Assembly: GCF_003966715.1 (NCBI RefSeq)
Contig: NZ_AP018907.1
Span: forward strand, 1,600,001 to 1,664,000
Source of the DNA: Blastochloris tepida
Lineage (GTDB): Bacteria > Pseudomonadota > Alphaproteobacteria > Rhizobiales > Xanthobacteraceae
Length of the DNA stretch: 64,000 nucleotides
Direction: 5' to 3'
In this document: piece by piece, positions 35,176-44,365 of the stretch
How the letters are laid out: each line of letters starts with the position of its first letter
Numbering within the stretch: the stretch's first letter is position 1
Notes under the pieces: model-generated
What the model saw: the letters and a program-made list of their open reading frames with translations, nothing else
Database searches by the model: none
Told to the model about the DNA's origin: nothing
Made by a program: the position numbers and the translations under genes

Positions 35176-35618
35176 ATTGAAGCACCGATGTTGAGCCCGT
35201 CCTTCCCTGCCGGCCTGCTACGGTCGAGCGCCTGGACGTCGGGGATTGGGAGGAAGCGGCCGTCACGGGGCCGGGCCGGCGCGGCCGGGAGACGGTACTA
35301 TTTCAACCGATCCTGCCGACAGGGCCAAGGCCGTGTCCGCGCAGCTTGCCCCCGACCGCGCCCTGACTATAGGCGAAATCGTCGGCAGGTTACAGGCTGC
35401 TTCGCCTCTCAGGATGTAAGGGCTGGCGCGGGCAGATCGCGTTCGGGCCGGGCGGTAGCATTCCTGCCGACGCCGACGCGGCGGGTCCGTCTGCGCAGGC
35501 TTCACCCGGCCCTAGGGCCGCCGTCACCGCATGCAATTTAGCTGATGCGGCAAGCGCCATCAATGACGCGCCACCGGCCGGCTGCACATGGCATCGCCGG
35601 CCGGGTCGTGTGCTGCCA
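35176..35618. other. Region after the candidate origin without a confident gene
   Basis: Several short plus-strand frames exist, including one ending ALTIGEIVGRLQAASPLRM (about 35336-35420) that has protein-like composition and could be a small gene starting at a GTG. None has a good start or a recognised relative, and the frames change along the stretch. It lies between convergent transcription units. Confidence 0.4.
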
Positions 35619-35834
35619 TCACGCGGCGCGCGCCTGCGGTATCTCCGCCTCGATCGCATCGGCGATGGCATCGGCCAGCGCGCGGGCCGCAGCCAGGGCC
35701 TTGCCGAGCGCGGAGCTCGGCGCGCCCGCGCCGATCTGGTCTTCAAGGGCGGCGATGATTTCGAGCGCCTGGAATTCGAGGGCGATCGGGTTGATGTCGT
35801 CCGGCCGCGCCGTTTTACGATTGCTTTTGGCCAT
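35619..35834 (-). CDS. Small element protein of unknown function
   Basis: A 71-residue protein from ATG 35832-35834 with AAGGA upstream. It is mostly helical and Ala-rich (IALEFQALEIIAALEDQIGA, then LAAARALADAIADAIEAEI), suggesting a small coiled or dimeric protein. A promoter overlapped by three palindromes lies just upstream, so its expression should be tightly controlled. Function unknown. Confidence 0.6.
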   Translation of the reverse strand: MAKSNRKTARPDDINPIALEFQALEIIAALEDQIGAGAPSSALGKALAAARALADAIADAIEAEIPQARAA

Positions 35835-35926
35835 GTCCGTCGTCCTTTTTCGCTGTGCCCGCAGGGCATCAATCGGTGACAGACGGATTATGCACGCGCG
35901 CGGCATTGCGCACAAGCCATTGAAAA

Positions 35927-35973
35927 CGCAACATGTTTTGCGATTATCCCAACATGTTGCGCTATTCGCAACA
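35927..35973 (-). promoter_or_regulatory. Promoter overlapped by three palindromic operators
   Basis: On the minus strand TTGCGA (35966-35971) and GATAAT (35943-35948) are 17 bp apart. Three inverted repeats overlap it: TGTTGCG-CTATT-CGCAACA (35955-35973) over the -35, CAACATGTTG (35950-35959) in the spacer, and CGCAACATGTTTTGCG (35927-35942) just downstream of the -10. All share the CGCAACA half-site. This arrangement is typical of a lysogeny-type repressor control region and would drive the 71-residue gene. Confidence 0.6.
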
Positions 35974-35978
35974 CCTCC

Positions 35979-36302
35979 TCAGTTCACCGGGCCGGGCGGC
36001 CGATCTTCCATCGCTCCGGCGATGCGCATCGCGGGGATGAGAAGGCGCATCGCCATGTCCTGGAGCCAAGGCGCGAGCGGAACACCAGTGCCGTGGTCGG
36101 CGGGGTTCGTCGCGGCGACCTGCAATGCGCTGTAGGTCAGAGAAATGAGGTCGGTCAGCTTTTCCTTGCCGAGCGCCGCGCCTTCCACCGCGGACATCAG
36201 CCGGCGCGTGAACGCCGCTTCACCCTCCGGCCCGGACTTCACGAGCGTGATGGCCTGGAGCATGTCGTTTCTCATGGCCTCAACGTGCCGATCGTCAATC
36301 AT
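35979..36302 (-). CDS. Small protein at the end of the ejection-protein block
   Basis: A 107-residue helical protein from ATG 36300-36302, which overlaps the stop of the 1257-residue gene (ATGA). It contains MLQAITLVKSGPEGEAAFTR and LTDLISLTYSALQVAATNPA. No family recognised. Coupled translation with the large virion protein suggests a chaperone-like or structural partner. Confidence 0.65.
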   Translation of the reverse strand: MIDDRHVEAMRNDMLQAITLVKSGPEGEAAFTRRLMSAVEGAALGKEKLTDLISLTYSALQVAATNPADHGTGVPLAPWLQDMAMRLLIPAMRIAGAMEDRPPGPVN

Positions 36303-39300
36303 TTCGCCACCCCCTGCTTGATCTCGGGCACGATCATGCCATCGATCAGCCATCGCCAGTAGGGCAAACTGGCATAGGGCACGAGGCGGCGGGCCGACGA
36401 AATATCGCTTTCGCTGATCGCGCCTTCCTTGCCCTCGGCGCGACGCGTCAAATTCTCGAAGCCCAACGACATCAGCCCGACGACGTCGGTCGCGGTGCCG
36501 AACGACGGCCCGAGGAACGTTCCGACCTTCGATCTCACCGAAAATCGGCTGGCCGGCTGGCGCTGGCTGGCATTGGGGAACAGCTTCGCCGCGCCCGTGT
36601 AGAGGCCGGGAGCGCCGATCTTCTCCAGGGCATTGTTGATCTCAAAGGCGACGGAGAAGATGCCGGAGCGGTCCAGGCCTTCAGCGACCCACGTTCCGGG
36701 GTTGTTGGAAATCTCGCGCCCGCTTTCGATCTGCTTGAGCGCGTAGATGAACGCGCCGATCGCCGTCATGCCGACCACGCCGCCGACGAATCGCGTCGTG
36801 TCCTCCTGAAGGCCACGGATCAAGACGCGCTGGTTTGACGCGATGGCGAACGACTTGAATTGCATGATAGTGCGGCCGACCGGCGTGGACATGAACAGCG
36901 GCACGTCGCCCGCGCCCTTGGTGACGATAATCGAATCCACGTCCTTGTTTATCGCCGCGCGGTAGGCGCGCCGCACCACGGCCGCCGCAGGATCGTCGCC
37001 CCACGCCTCGCTGTTCGCGACGCGCACGCCGTCCAGGGTCTCGCCGTGCTGCTGGAACAGCCGGCCCAGCGCCTCGGCGCGCTCCTGGCCGATGCCGAGG
37101 AAGCCCATATAGGCCCGCTCCTTGGCCGGAAGCGCACCGAACCCCTTTGCCGCTGCGACCTCGGCGTTCTTCAGGATGCGGTTCTGCACCATGGTCGCGG
37201 CAATGCCCTTCTGGAAATCGTTCCAGTGCAGCAACCCGGTCAACTTGGTGAAGCCCGACGCGGCGTTGGTGAGAAACCGTTCGAACGGCGAGTTCATCGC
37301 GTACGGGTCGGTGATCTCGGCGAGCGTCGCGAGGCGCGAGGCCAGCCACCGCTCGCTGATCGCGCCGGCAAGCTTCGCTTCCTGCCGGCTCATCTTCACC
37401 GCCTTCACGTTGCGGATCAGCGGGCCAAGACCGTCCTGCATGTAGGAGGTCAGGCCATGCACCATGGCCGGACGAACAGCGTCGGTGAGCGACGACATGA
37501 GGACGCCGCCAAGTGCGGTCATGTAGTTGAGCGTTCCGGCCGCGCTCAGCGTCCGCGCCCATCCGGTGTGCTGAATTTCCGGCCGATAGTTGCCGCGCAG
37601 CATGTCGCGCACGGCTTCAATGTCACGGATGTCGGCGCGCTCGCGGGCGTTGATGGCCTTGAGCTGCTTGGCGCGCTCGGCCGGCAGCAGGTCCGGGTTG
37701 GCCTCGATCGCTTGCCGCAGCTCGCCGTACTCGGCCCGGATGCTCTCGATTGGGCCCTTCAGGTCGGGGGAGCCGAACCGCTCGGCAAGCTCGATGTCCG
37801 CGGCCATGATGCGCGCGTAGCGCCGGCCGACGAACTCGGCGTCGCTGTCCAGGAACTTTTCAACCAGACGGTCAGGAATGTTGAACGTGCGCTCCTTGAG
37901 CGGCCCGCGGCTCGTGACCACAAGGCCGGCGGGAACGTCGCCGTCGATCGCGCGGCCCGTCACCTTGGCGAAGATGTCGTCGACGATCTCATCAAGGTAC
38001 GCCTCGCGGTCGGCGTCGCTGACGAAGTCGAACCGGCCGCGCTGCTGGGCCTCGCCGATCCTGCCCTCAAGCTGGGCGATGCGGCCCCGGTCCATGTCGG
38101 ACAGCACGGCGTTGACGGTGTGGGCCACGTTCTTCAGCGCCTCGGACGTGCCGAACAGCGGTCGCGAGAAATCGACGCCGATGCGGTCGAGCGCGGCAAG
38201 CACCTGATCGAACTGGTCGGCGGCGTGAGCCGCCTCCTGGTCGGCGAGGCGCACCACCCGGTTGCCCCTCAGGTCGGCGTCGAGCGCGTCCAGGAAGTCG
38301 CGGATCGACGGCCGCTCGCCCACGGCCTCGGCCGTGCTGCCGGCGCGGACCCGGCCGCCGCCATTGAAAAAACCCTCTTGCCACGCCCGCGTCACGAGGT
38401 CGTCGAGCGTGTCGCCGCCAGCCGGGTTGGCGGTGCCCCGGCGTGACTTGCGCACGAAGCCCGGAATGCGCCGCGCCTCGGGCCAGATCGCCGCGATCTC
38501 GCCGCCGGGATCGTAGATGCCGCCGCGCTGGCGCTTCATCCAGCCCGACAGGCTCTCCGGCGGCCTCGGCCGCTCGCCGGAGGTGAAGCGGCGCACGAGG
38601 TTGACGATCGCGGCTTCGTCGAAATCATCCGCCCCGATCTCGCCGGTTTCGATGCGACGCCGGGTGTTCTCCTCGCGCCGCAAAATACCGATCTCGATGT
38701 CGGTCTTCTCGCGGCTGAGGTTCATAACGCGGCGGTCAAGCCGCGCGGTCTCGGCCGCCGTCGCCTTGTCGAGTTCGCCGGTCAGCCATGTGCGCACGAT
38801 CTGGCGGAATTCGCCTTCGTTGGCCTCGATCGCGTGACGGTTCCAGAACCTCGTGAAGTAGCTCTCGGCCGTTGAAACGTTGACGTCTTCGGGGAGGAGG
38901 CCGGCAGTGATGGCGCGCTGTTTCAGCGGCTCGATGACGTTCGACCGCCACGCCTGCGCCGCTTCGGACGCGCCGGGCACGTCACTCTGGTCGCCGCGCC
39001 GCATCGCCGCGCCGATCGCCTTGCGGAACTCGTCGCGCGTCATCACCAGCCCGCCCTTGCGCGCCGTGAGGTAGGCCGCCTCCTGCGCCTCAAGCGCCTG
39101 GACCGCGGCCCCGCGGGTCCACTCGTGCATCGCGGTCTCGGCAGCGGTGTCGCCCGCGCCCGCGAGGTTTTTTCGGAGGTAGACGGGGTTCTCCATCAGC
39201 TGCGACGCGATGCTGCGTACCGTCGCGGACGGGCTTTGCAGCGTGCGCAAGACCGGGTTGAGCTGGGCCGTTGCGGCGGCGACCTTGGAGGCGGCGCGGC

Positions 39301-40072
39301 CCGCGATGCTGAGGTCGTCGAGTGTGTCGGCCGGGGCCGCCGCGGCACCTGCGCTCTGCGGCGAGGCTGTCATTCCAGCCAGCTCCTTGTGCAGCTCGTC
39401 AGTCGCAGCGTCGAAGTCCGGCCGCATCGCGTTGTTCATGACGTCGGTGGCGCGCCGGGCCTCGACGTGGCTCATGACGCCGCCGACGCCGGCCCCGAGC
39501 AAGCCGCCGAGGATCGCCGAGCCGCCGATGTTGATTGCGGTTTCGCCCGCGGTGCGCAGCTCCTGGGTGGCTTGGAGGCCGGCTTCTTGAACTGCCGTCG
39601 CTGCCGCTGCGGCCGTGCCGACGCTCGCCGCGCTCTTGCCAAGCGCATAGCCGGCGCGCCCGCCCTTCACCAGCGCGCCGCCCGGCAGCAGGAACGTCGG
39701 GTCGAGCACGGATGCCGCCGCGGTCAGGCCGAACCCGGTCCAGCCCGACGCCGCGAGAACCTTCCGGTCGCGCGTTTCGCGGTCGATGTCGGCCTTGAGC
39801 GCCTTCGCGGCGTCAGCGTTGAACACATGCTCGAAGCGGTCGGCGTGGTCCTCGTAGCCGGCGAGGTCGTTGAACACATTGTAGCCGCGATCGATGCGGT
39901 TGAAGCTGCCGTTCAGCGTGGCGCGCAGCCGCTCCGACGACACGATGGAGCCGATCAGGTTCTCTTGACGGAAGGCTGCGCCGGCCGTTTGGAGGGTGCC
40001 GGGCTCGGGCGTCGGCAGTCCGTTTAAACGGTCGGGCGTCTGGTCGAGCGGGCTGCTTTCGTCGAACGGCAT
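36299..40072 (-). CDS. Very large internal virion/ejection protein (gp16-like)
   Basis: A 1257-residue protein, close in size to T7 gp16 (1318 residues). A hydrophobic Gly/Ala-rich stretch (about residues 105-215, e.g. GSAILGGLLGAGVGGVMSHV) could insert in or cross membranes. The rest is largely helical with long coiled segments. A later part has GTLNYMTALGGVLMSSLTDA and MTAIGAFIYALKQIESGREI. No lysozyme motif was recognised. It is the last large gene of the gp13-14-15-16-ordered block. Assignment rests on size, order and membrane-prone composition rather than on clear motifs. Confidence 0.6.
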   Translation of the reverse strand: MPFDESSPLDQTPDRLNGLPTPEPGTLQTAGAAFRQENLIGSIVSSERLRATLNGSFNRIDRGYNVFNDLAGYEDHADRFEHVFNADAAKALKADIDRETRDRKVLAASGWTGFGLTAAASVLDPTFLLPGGALVKGGRAGYALGKSAASVGTAAAAATAVQEAGLQATQELRTAGETAINIGGSAILGGLLGAGVGGVMSHVEARRATDVMNNAMRPDFDAATDELHKELAGMTASPQSAGAAAAPADTLDDLSIAGRAASKVAAATAQLNPVLRTLQSPSATVRSIASQLMENPVYLRKNLAGAGDTAAETAMHEWTRGAAVQALEAQEAAYLTARKGGLVMTRDEFRKAIGAAMRRGDQSDVPGASEAAQAWRSNVIEPLKQRAITAGLLPEDVNVSTAESYFTRFWNRHAIEANEGEFRQIVRTWLTGELDKATAAETARLDRRVMNLSREKTDIEIGILRREENTRRRIETGEIGADDFDEAAIVNLVRRFTSGERPRPPESLSGWMKRQRGGIYDPGGEIAAIWPEARRIPGFVRKSRRGTANPAGGDTLDDLVTRAWQEGFFNGGGRVRAGSTAEAVGERPSIRDFLDALDADLRGNRVVRLADQEAAHAADQFDQVLAALDRIGVDFSRPLFGTSEALKNVAHTVNAVLSDMDRGRIAQLEGRIGEAQQRGRFDFVSDADREAYLDEIVDDIFAKVTGRAIDGDVPAGLVVTSRGPLKERTFNIPDRLVEKFLDSDAEFVGRRYARIMAADIELAERFGSPDLKGPIESIRAEYGELRQAIEANPDLLPAERAKQLKAINARERADIRDIEAVRDMLRGNYRPEIQHTGWARTLSAAGTLNYMTALGGVLMSSLTDAVRPAMVHGLTSYMQDGLGPLIRNVKAVKMSRQEAKLAGAISERWLASRLATLAEITDPYAMNSPFERFLTNAASGFTKLTGLLHWNDFQKGIAATMVQNRILKNAEVAAAKGFGALPAKERAYMGFLGIGQERAEALGRLFQQHGETLDGVRVANSEAWGDDPAAAVVRRAYRAAINKDVDSIIVTKGAGDVPLFMSTPVGRTIMQFKSFAIASNQRVLIRGLQEDTTRFVGGVVGMTAIGAFIYALKQIESGREISNNPGTWVAEGLDRSGIFSVAFEINNALEKIGAPGLYTGAAKLFPNASQRQPASRFSVRSKVGTFLGPSFGTATDVVGLMSLGFENLTRRAEGKEGAISESDISSARRLVPYASLPYWRWLIDGMIVPEIKQGVAK

Positions 40073-40074
40073 TA

Positions 40075-43000
40075 TCAGTTCCCCCGCGGCTCGGGCGTGG
40101 TTGTCAGGAACGGCACCTTCGCGGCGTCAATGTCACGGTCGCTTGCCGCTTCGGCCCAGCGCATGTTGCGGTCGCGCCGCTGTTCGTGCTCGGCCCGGCG
40201 TGCCGCGGCGATCTCGTCTTTCTTCGGCGCGACCGCGAAGAACGGCAGGTGATATTGCTCGAACATTCCGTCGAACTGGCGGTAGAAAACCCGGTATCGC
40301 GCCGGCCGGCCAGCGGCGACGTCCTGGTCGGTCATGGTGTCGGACTGAAGGAAAGCTTCATCCGCCGACACGCCGGCCGCCTTGAGCGCGTCCATGAGCT
40401 GCTGCCGCACATAGCCGTGTGTGCCGTCGAGGCCGGCAGGGTATGTGACCTCGGGCGGCAGGCGCGTTATGGTGCCGGGGCCGGTCAGCGTGAATTCCGA
40501 AACGCCATAGCGCCGTTTGAACCGATCGGCGGCCAGCGCCTTGGCGGTGTCCATGTTTCCGGCCGCGTCGAACACGCTGTGCTCCAGCATGTCGCGATAT
40601 TCGGCGACCATCGCCGCGGTCTGGGCGGGCGTCTCGCCGAGCTTGGGATCGAACCGGAACAGCCCGCGGTCGAAGATGTCGCGCACCTGGTCCTCTGTGG
40701 CCTGATCGTCGATCGCCTTCTTGACGGCGTCGCTCTTCATCAGTGCGTCGCGCTCGCGCCTCTTCTCCGGGTCGCGTGCGTCGATGATCTGTTGAGCCGC
40801 GGCCTCGCGCGACAGCCCGACCTTGGTGGTGAGATGGGCGAACGTCACCGCGGCGTCGCGGACCTCGTGCCCGCCCTCCCTGCGGCCAAGCGCGGCCGGA
40901 TCGATCAGCATCAGCCTGCCGGCCATCTCGGCGGCGTTGGCGACCGCGGCAATCGACTTGCCCGCCAGATCGCCGCGGATCGCGTTCACGACGGGCTGCG
41001 GCACGACGCCGCTCTGCCGCACCAGCTCGCCGAGCACCGCGGGAACCTGTTCCTTGTCGACCGCGGCCGACAGGGTTTGCCAAACACTGTCGGCCAGCTG
41101 CTTGCCGTTGGTGTCGTACGGGTCGATGACGAGCTGCCCGGCCTGAAACGCCGCGATGGCCTGCCGCGTCTCCTGCCCCTCGCCGAATTTGCGGGCGTGC
41201 TCGTTCAGCAGCGCCGCCTTGTCGCCGTTGTCGATCATCGGATCGGCCAGGATTTCGTCACGGGTCAGCGCCGCGTCCTCTGAGGCGATCCGCAGCTTGT
41301 AGTCATCGACTGCCGCGAGGCGTTGGGCCTTGAGTTGCGCGGCCTCCCTGGCCTCAGCCTGCGCGACGCCGGTAGTTGCGGCATCGAACAGCCGCGCGCC
41401 GTAGTTCTCTGGCAGCTCGGCCAGCACCTTCGCGATGCGCGGCGATACCGCGACCCGCGGCGACAGGGCCGGGCCAGACGCACCGTCTCCGGTCGGGATG
41501 AATTGCAGCTGCGTGTTGGAGAAGGGCTGCTTGGCGAGGGCGTCCGGCGTCATGCCGTGAGCCACCGCGATGTCGAACCGCCCTTCGGGTGCATCGGTGA
41601 ACGCGCTGCCGGTGTCGCGCACCACGGCCGGCACGTCGCGCAGCGTGCGGCGCTGGCCGTCCGACCCGACGAACGTGATTTCGGGGATGACGTAGCGCCG
41701 GCCCTCGAATTTCGGATTTCCGGCAATGGTGATGTCCGGCACCAGCCCGGCCGCGTAGTCCTCAAGGGTCGAGACGCGCCGTTCGCGCATGTCGACAGAG
41801 CCGCCTTCCTGCCCGCCGCCGCCCGGTCCATACGCCGTCGCGGTGCCGCTGACGCTCGTGCCGCCGCGCGCGCCCTTCGGCTCGATGTGCCACGGCTCGC
41901 CGGCAACGGGGAGTGCCAGGCCAAAGCGGTCGGCATTGTCGCGCACCCAATCCCGCACCTGTTGAGGCGCGGCGTCGAGGCGCTGGCCGTTCCATGTCAG
42001 GTCGACGGCCTGCCCGGACTGGTGATGCGAGCGGCCGGGCAGCGCCACCATCTTGGTCAGGCCGGCAGAGCGCAGACGGTCGCCCCACTTCGCGCCGGCC
42101 GCCTCCGGGCCGAGCGCCGCAACGTCGGCGCGCCACGCCGCCCGGTCGACCTCACCGAACCCGTACCGCCCCATGTTCTCGCCGACGATGCCGGCCTGCC
42201 GCGCGGCATCGCGGAACCCAGAGGAGATGCGCAGGCCGTCGCGGATGTCGGGCGGTGCGTCCTGGATCATGGAGGAGAGGCTTGCCGCGAAGGCACCGTC
42301 GAGGCCCGCAACGTGGGAAGCGTCCTTGCCACCGGTGAGGCGGCTGGTCAGGAAGTCGCGCGCGCTCTTGTGCGTGGCGACGGCGTCGCTGGTCACGGCG
42401 TGGCTGGCGATCGGAAGGACGGTCTTCAGCGCTTCGGCGTGGTCGGTCGGGATCATCGCCGTGCGGTTCTTGGTCAGGTACTCAAGCGCCGCAACGGGGT
42501 CGTCGTTCGCGATCTGCGCCGCGGTCTGCTTGTGGGTGTCGGAGATGAAGGTCTGCTGCTCGGCCCGCAGCCGCTCTGCCGGCCAGCCGAGCTTCGCGCC
42601 AAGACCATCAATTTCGGAGAGACCAGCGGCCAACATCGTCTGCGCCTTCACCGGGTCGCCGTAGTTCTTGATGGCCTCAAGCTTGAAATTCTCCGCGCCG
42701 CTCTGTGCTTCTTGAATGACGAAGGTCTTCAGCGCTTTCCCGCGGTGCTGCATTGCGGAGCGAAGAGCTTCCGTCTCCATGGGTTGGACGGACTTTACGA
42801 ACAGCTCCGACTGTGATGGCGTCAGACCTTCGGCATGCTGCCGCTTGAGTTGTTCAAGCCCGCTCTGGTAGTCGCGAAAGCCATCGATCGCGGCCTGACC
42901 GTCCTTGGTGAGATAGCCGTTTTCGCCGTAGTCGAGGGCATCCCTGGCTTGCATGTACGCGTTGCGGCGGGAGCGAGCGACCGTCTCGTCTTCGAGGTGC

Positions 43001-43176
43001 TGGACGCGCGCCATCGCCTCGGCGGCATCCATCATGCCTTTGCCAAGGGTCTGCATTCCCTTTCCGAGGCCAGCACCGAAAGCGTCCGGAGACGCCGTGG
43101 TGTTGTCGCGGAACGTGCCGCCCGGCTCAAGCGCGGGGCTCCTGATCGTGTCCTGGTATTCCGGAACTTGCGGCAT
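40075..43176 (-). CDS. Large internal virion protein with VanY-like peptidase and 3D-type domain
   Basis: A 1033-residue protein. Residues about 290-430 look like a D-Ala-D-Ala carboxypeptidase of the VanY/M15 type, with zinc-ligand motifs SHHQSGQAVDLTW (about 382-394) and EPWHIEPKG (about 423-431). Residues about 440-560 resemble a 3D-type lytic domain (GTATAYGPGG, VVRDTGSAFTDAPEGRFDIA). The flanking regions are helical. Cell-wall-cutting activity in an internal virion protein would open peptidoglycan for DNA ejection, the job done by gp16 in T7. It starts 9 bp after the gp14-like gene and ends 2 bp before the gp16-like gene. Confidence 0.7.
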   Translation of the reverse strand: MPQVPEYQDTIRSPALEPGGTFRDNTTASPDAFGAGLGKGMQTLGKGMMDAAEAMARVQHLEDETVARSRRNAYMQARDALDYGENGYLTKDGQAAIDGFRDYQSGLEQLKRQHAEGLTPSQSELFVKSVQPMETEALRSAMQHRGKALKTFVIQEAQSGAENFKLEAIKNYGDPVKAQTMLAAGLSEIDGLGAKLGWPAERLRAEQQTFISDTHKQTAAQIANDDPVAALEYLTKNRTAMIPTDHAEALKTVLPIASHAVTSDAVATHKSARDFLTSRLTGGKDASHVAGLDGAFAASLSSMIQDAPPDIRDGLRISSGFRDAARQAGIVGENMGRYGFGEVDRAAWRADVAALGPEAAGAKWGDRLRSAGLTKMVALPGRSHHQSGQAVDLTWNGQRLDAAPQQVRDWVRDNADRFGLALPVAGEPWHIEPKGARGGTSVSGTATAYGPGGGGQEGGSVDMRERRVSTLEDYAAGLVPDITIAGNPKFEGRRYVIPEITFVGSDGQRRTLRDVPAVVRDTGSAFTDAPEGRFDIAVAHGMTPDALAKQPFSNTQLQFIPTGDGASGPALSPRVAVSPRIAKVLAELPENYGARLFDAATTGVAQAEAREAAQLKAQRLAAVDDYKLRIASEDAALTRDEILADPMIDNGDKAALLNEHARKFGEGQETRQAIAAFQAGQLVIDPYDTNGKQLADSVWQTLSAAVDKEQVPAVLGELVRQSGVVPQPVVNAIRGDLAGKSIAAVANAAEMAGRLMLIDPAALGRREGGHEVRDAAVTFAHLTTKVGLSREAAAQQIIDARDPEKRRERDALMKSDAVKKAIDDQATEDQVRDIFDRGLFRFDPKLGETPAQTAAMVAEYRDMLEHSVFDAAGNMDTAKALAADRFKRRYGVSEFTLTGPGTITRLPPEVTYPAGLDGTHGYVRQQLMDALKAAGVSADEAFLQSDTMTDQDVAAGRPARYRVFYRQFDGMFEQYHLPFFAVAPKKDEIAAARRAEHEQRRDRNMRWAEAASDRDIDAAKVPFLTTTPEPRGN

Positions 43177-43185
43177 GATTTGACC

Positions 43186-43734
43186 TCAGTAGAGCGTTCC
43201 GATCTTCGTCGGATTGCGAAGACCCGTGTAGCTGTCGCCGTACTTGGAGAGGCCGTACGCCTGACCCGCCCCGGTCAGGACCGTTCCGGCCGCGCTCAAC
43301 ATGCCCGACGTGCGGCTGTTGTCGGCCTCCATGTCGTACAGCGCCGCCTTGTTGCGGTAGGAGGCCGCCTGATTTCGAACGTCATCGGAATTGCGATAGG
43401 CGTTGGTGCGGATCGTCATCGCATCGATCTCGCCTTGCGTGGCCGTGTCGACGATCAGGTCGAGCGGCGACCCAAACGTGATGTCGAGGCCGTTTGCCGC
43501 CATCCCGGCGGTCTGCTTGCCGATCAGGCGCTGCGTCGCGGCCCGCTGCTTTCGCTCTTCATCCGCGCCGGCTTCGAGCACGCGACGGGCATGCATATCG
43601 GCGAGGCGCGCGTTCTCGCGCTGGACTGAGGCATTGTAGCTCGACGCCGCGGCCGAGGCGTTGGCCGACTGCATCTGGCCCGCCACTCCGGCGACGGTCG
43701 ATCCGACCGCAAGTGCTGCCATGACCGTACACAT
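43186..43734 (-). CDS. Internal virion protein, gp14-like
   Basis: A 182-residue protein of the T7 gp14 (internal core protein B) type. It starts with a hydrophobic stretch (MAALAVGSTVAGVAGQMQSA), then a long helix with ARLADMHARRVLEAGADEER and KQTAGMAANGLDITFGSPLD. The C-terminus is helical and Gly-rich. gp14-type proteins form the first membrane pore during podovirus DNA ejection. It lies between the gp13-like and gp15-position genes, preserving phage order. Confidence 0.75.
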   Translation of the reverse strand: MCTVMAALAVGSTVAGVAGQMQSANASAAASSYNASVQRENARLADMHARRVLEAGADEERKQRAATQRLIGKQTAGMAANGLDITFGSPLDLIVDTATQGEIDAMTIRTNAYRNSDDVRNQAASYRNKAALYDMEADNSRTSGMLSAAGTVLTGAGQAYGLSKYGDSYTGLRNPTKIGTLY

Positions 43735-43737
43735 TGT

Positions 43738-44244
43738 TCAGCTCATTAGTTCAAACGGAAGGAAGCGCGTCCCGCGGTGCTCGATCGGAGCGCCGAATTC
43801 GGCCCCGAGCCAGCGCAGCCACCGCTTGGAAACGGCGTTGTCGTCGGAGACGAAGTTGCGCAGCACGGAATAGCGGGACAGCAGCTTGCGCAGCCACTCG
43901 ACGGACTGACGAAGGAAGAGGCGGAAATGCCGGTCCACCGCGTCGGTGCCGAGCAGCCAGACGCAACCGATGCCGGAGGCGGCGTCCATGTCGCCGACGC
44001 CGAACATGATCTCCGGTCGACCGTCGACCAACGCCGTGAAACACGCCGACGACTTGGACAGCCCGAAGCGCAGCGCATCTGCCGGCGACAGGCCGGACGC
44101 GGCGCGAACCTCGGCAACGTCGGCGCTCCGCATGCGTTGCGCGATGGCGGGGATGTGCGCCGGCTCGGCCGGGACGATTTCGAGACGAACGCCGCTCCCT
44201 GGTCGGCCGGCGGCGTGCGTTCTCCGGGTCGTGTCCACCGGCAT
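43738..44244 (-). CDS. gp13-like phage protein (acetyltransferase fold)
   Basis: A 168-residue protein starting at ATG 44242-44244, chosen for a perfect GGAGG seven bases upstream. The fold and motifs (IAQRMRSADVAEVRAASGL, MFGVGDMDAASGIGCVWLLG, RYSVLRNFVSDDNAVSKRWL) match the Gp13/DUF2833 family, phage proteins with a GNAT-like fold required for assembling the internal core. It is first in the minus-strand ejection block and 3 bp from the gp14-like gene. Confidence 0.82.
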   Translation of the reverse strand: MPVDTTRRTHAAGRPGSGVRLEIVPAEPAHIPAIAQRMRSADVAEVRAASGLSPADALRFGLSKSSACFTALVDGRPEIMFGVGDMDAASGIGCVWLLGTDAVDRHFRLFLRQSVEWLRKLLSRYSVLRNFVSDDNAVSKRWLRWLGAEFGAPIEHRGTRFLPFELMS

Positions 44245-44365
44245 TTTCCCACCTCCGCGAACTGCCATCGTTGCGGCAGACGATGGCACGGGCATGGTTT
44301 GCGGCGGTGTTAGCTTTTGTTAGCTCCGGTTTTGGTCGGAAACCTACCCCGCGCTAACACGGGGC
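44245..44365. promoter_or_regulatory. Divergent control region with repeated GTTAGC boxes
   Basis: The region separates the gp13-like gene (minus) from terS (plus). GTGTTAGC (44307-44314) and TTGTTAGC (44317-44324) are direct repeats, and GCTAACAC (44353-44360) is the exact inverted copy of the first. They flank the likely promoter just before the terS start. A single regulator could switch both the ejection block and the terS block. Confidence 0.5.

Noticed and set aside
36860..38446. 528-codon plus-strand frame opposite the large virion protein gene
   Set aside because: Antisense shadow; the minus-strand gene has coupled neighbours and protein-like composition.
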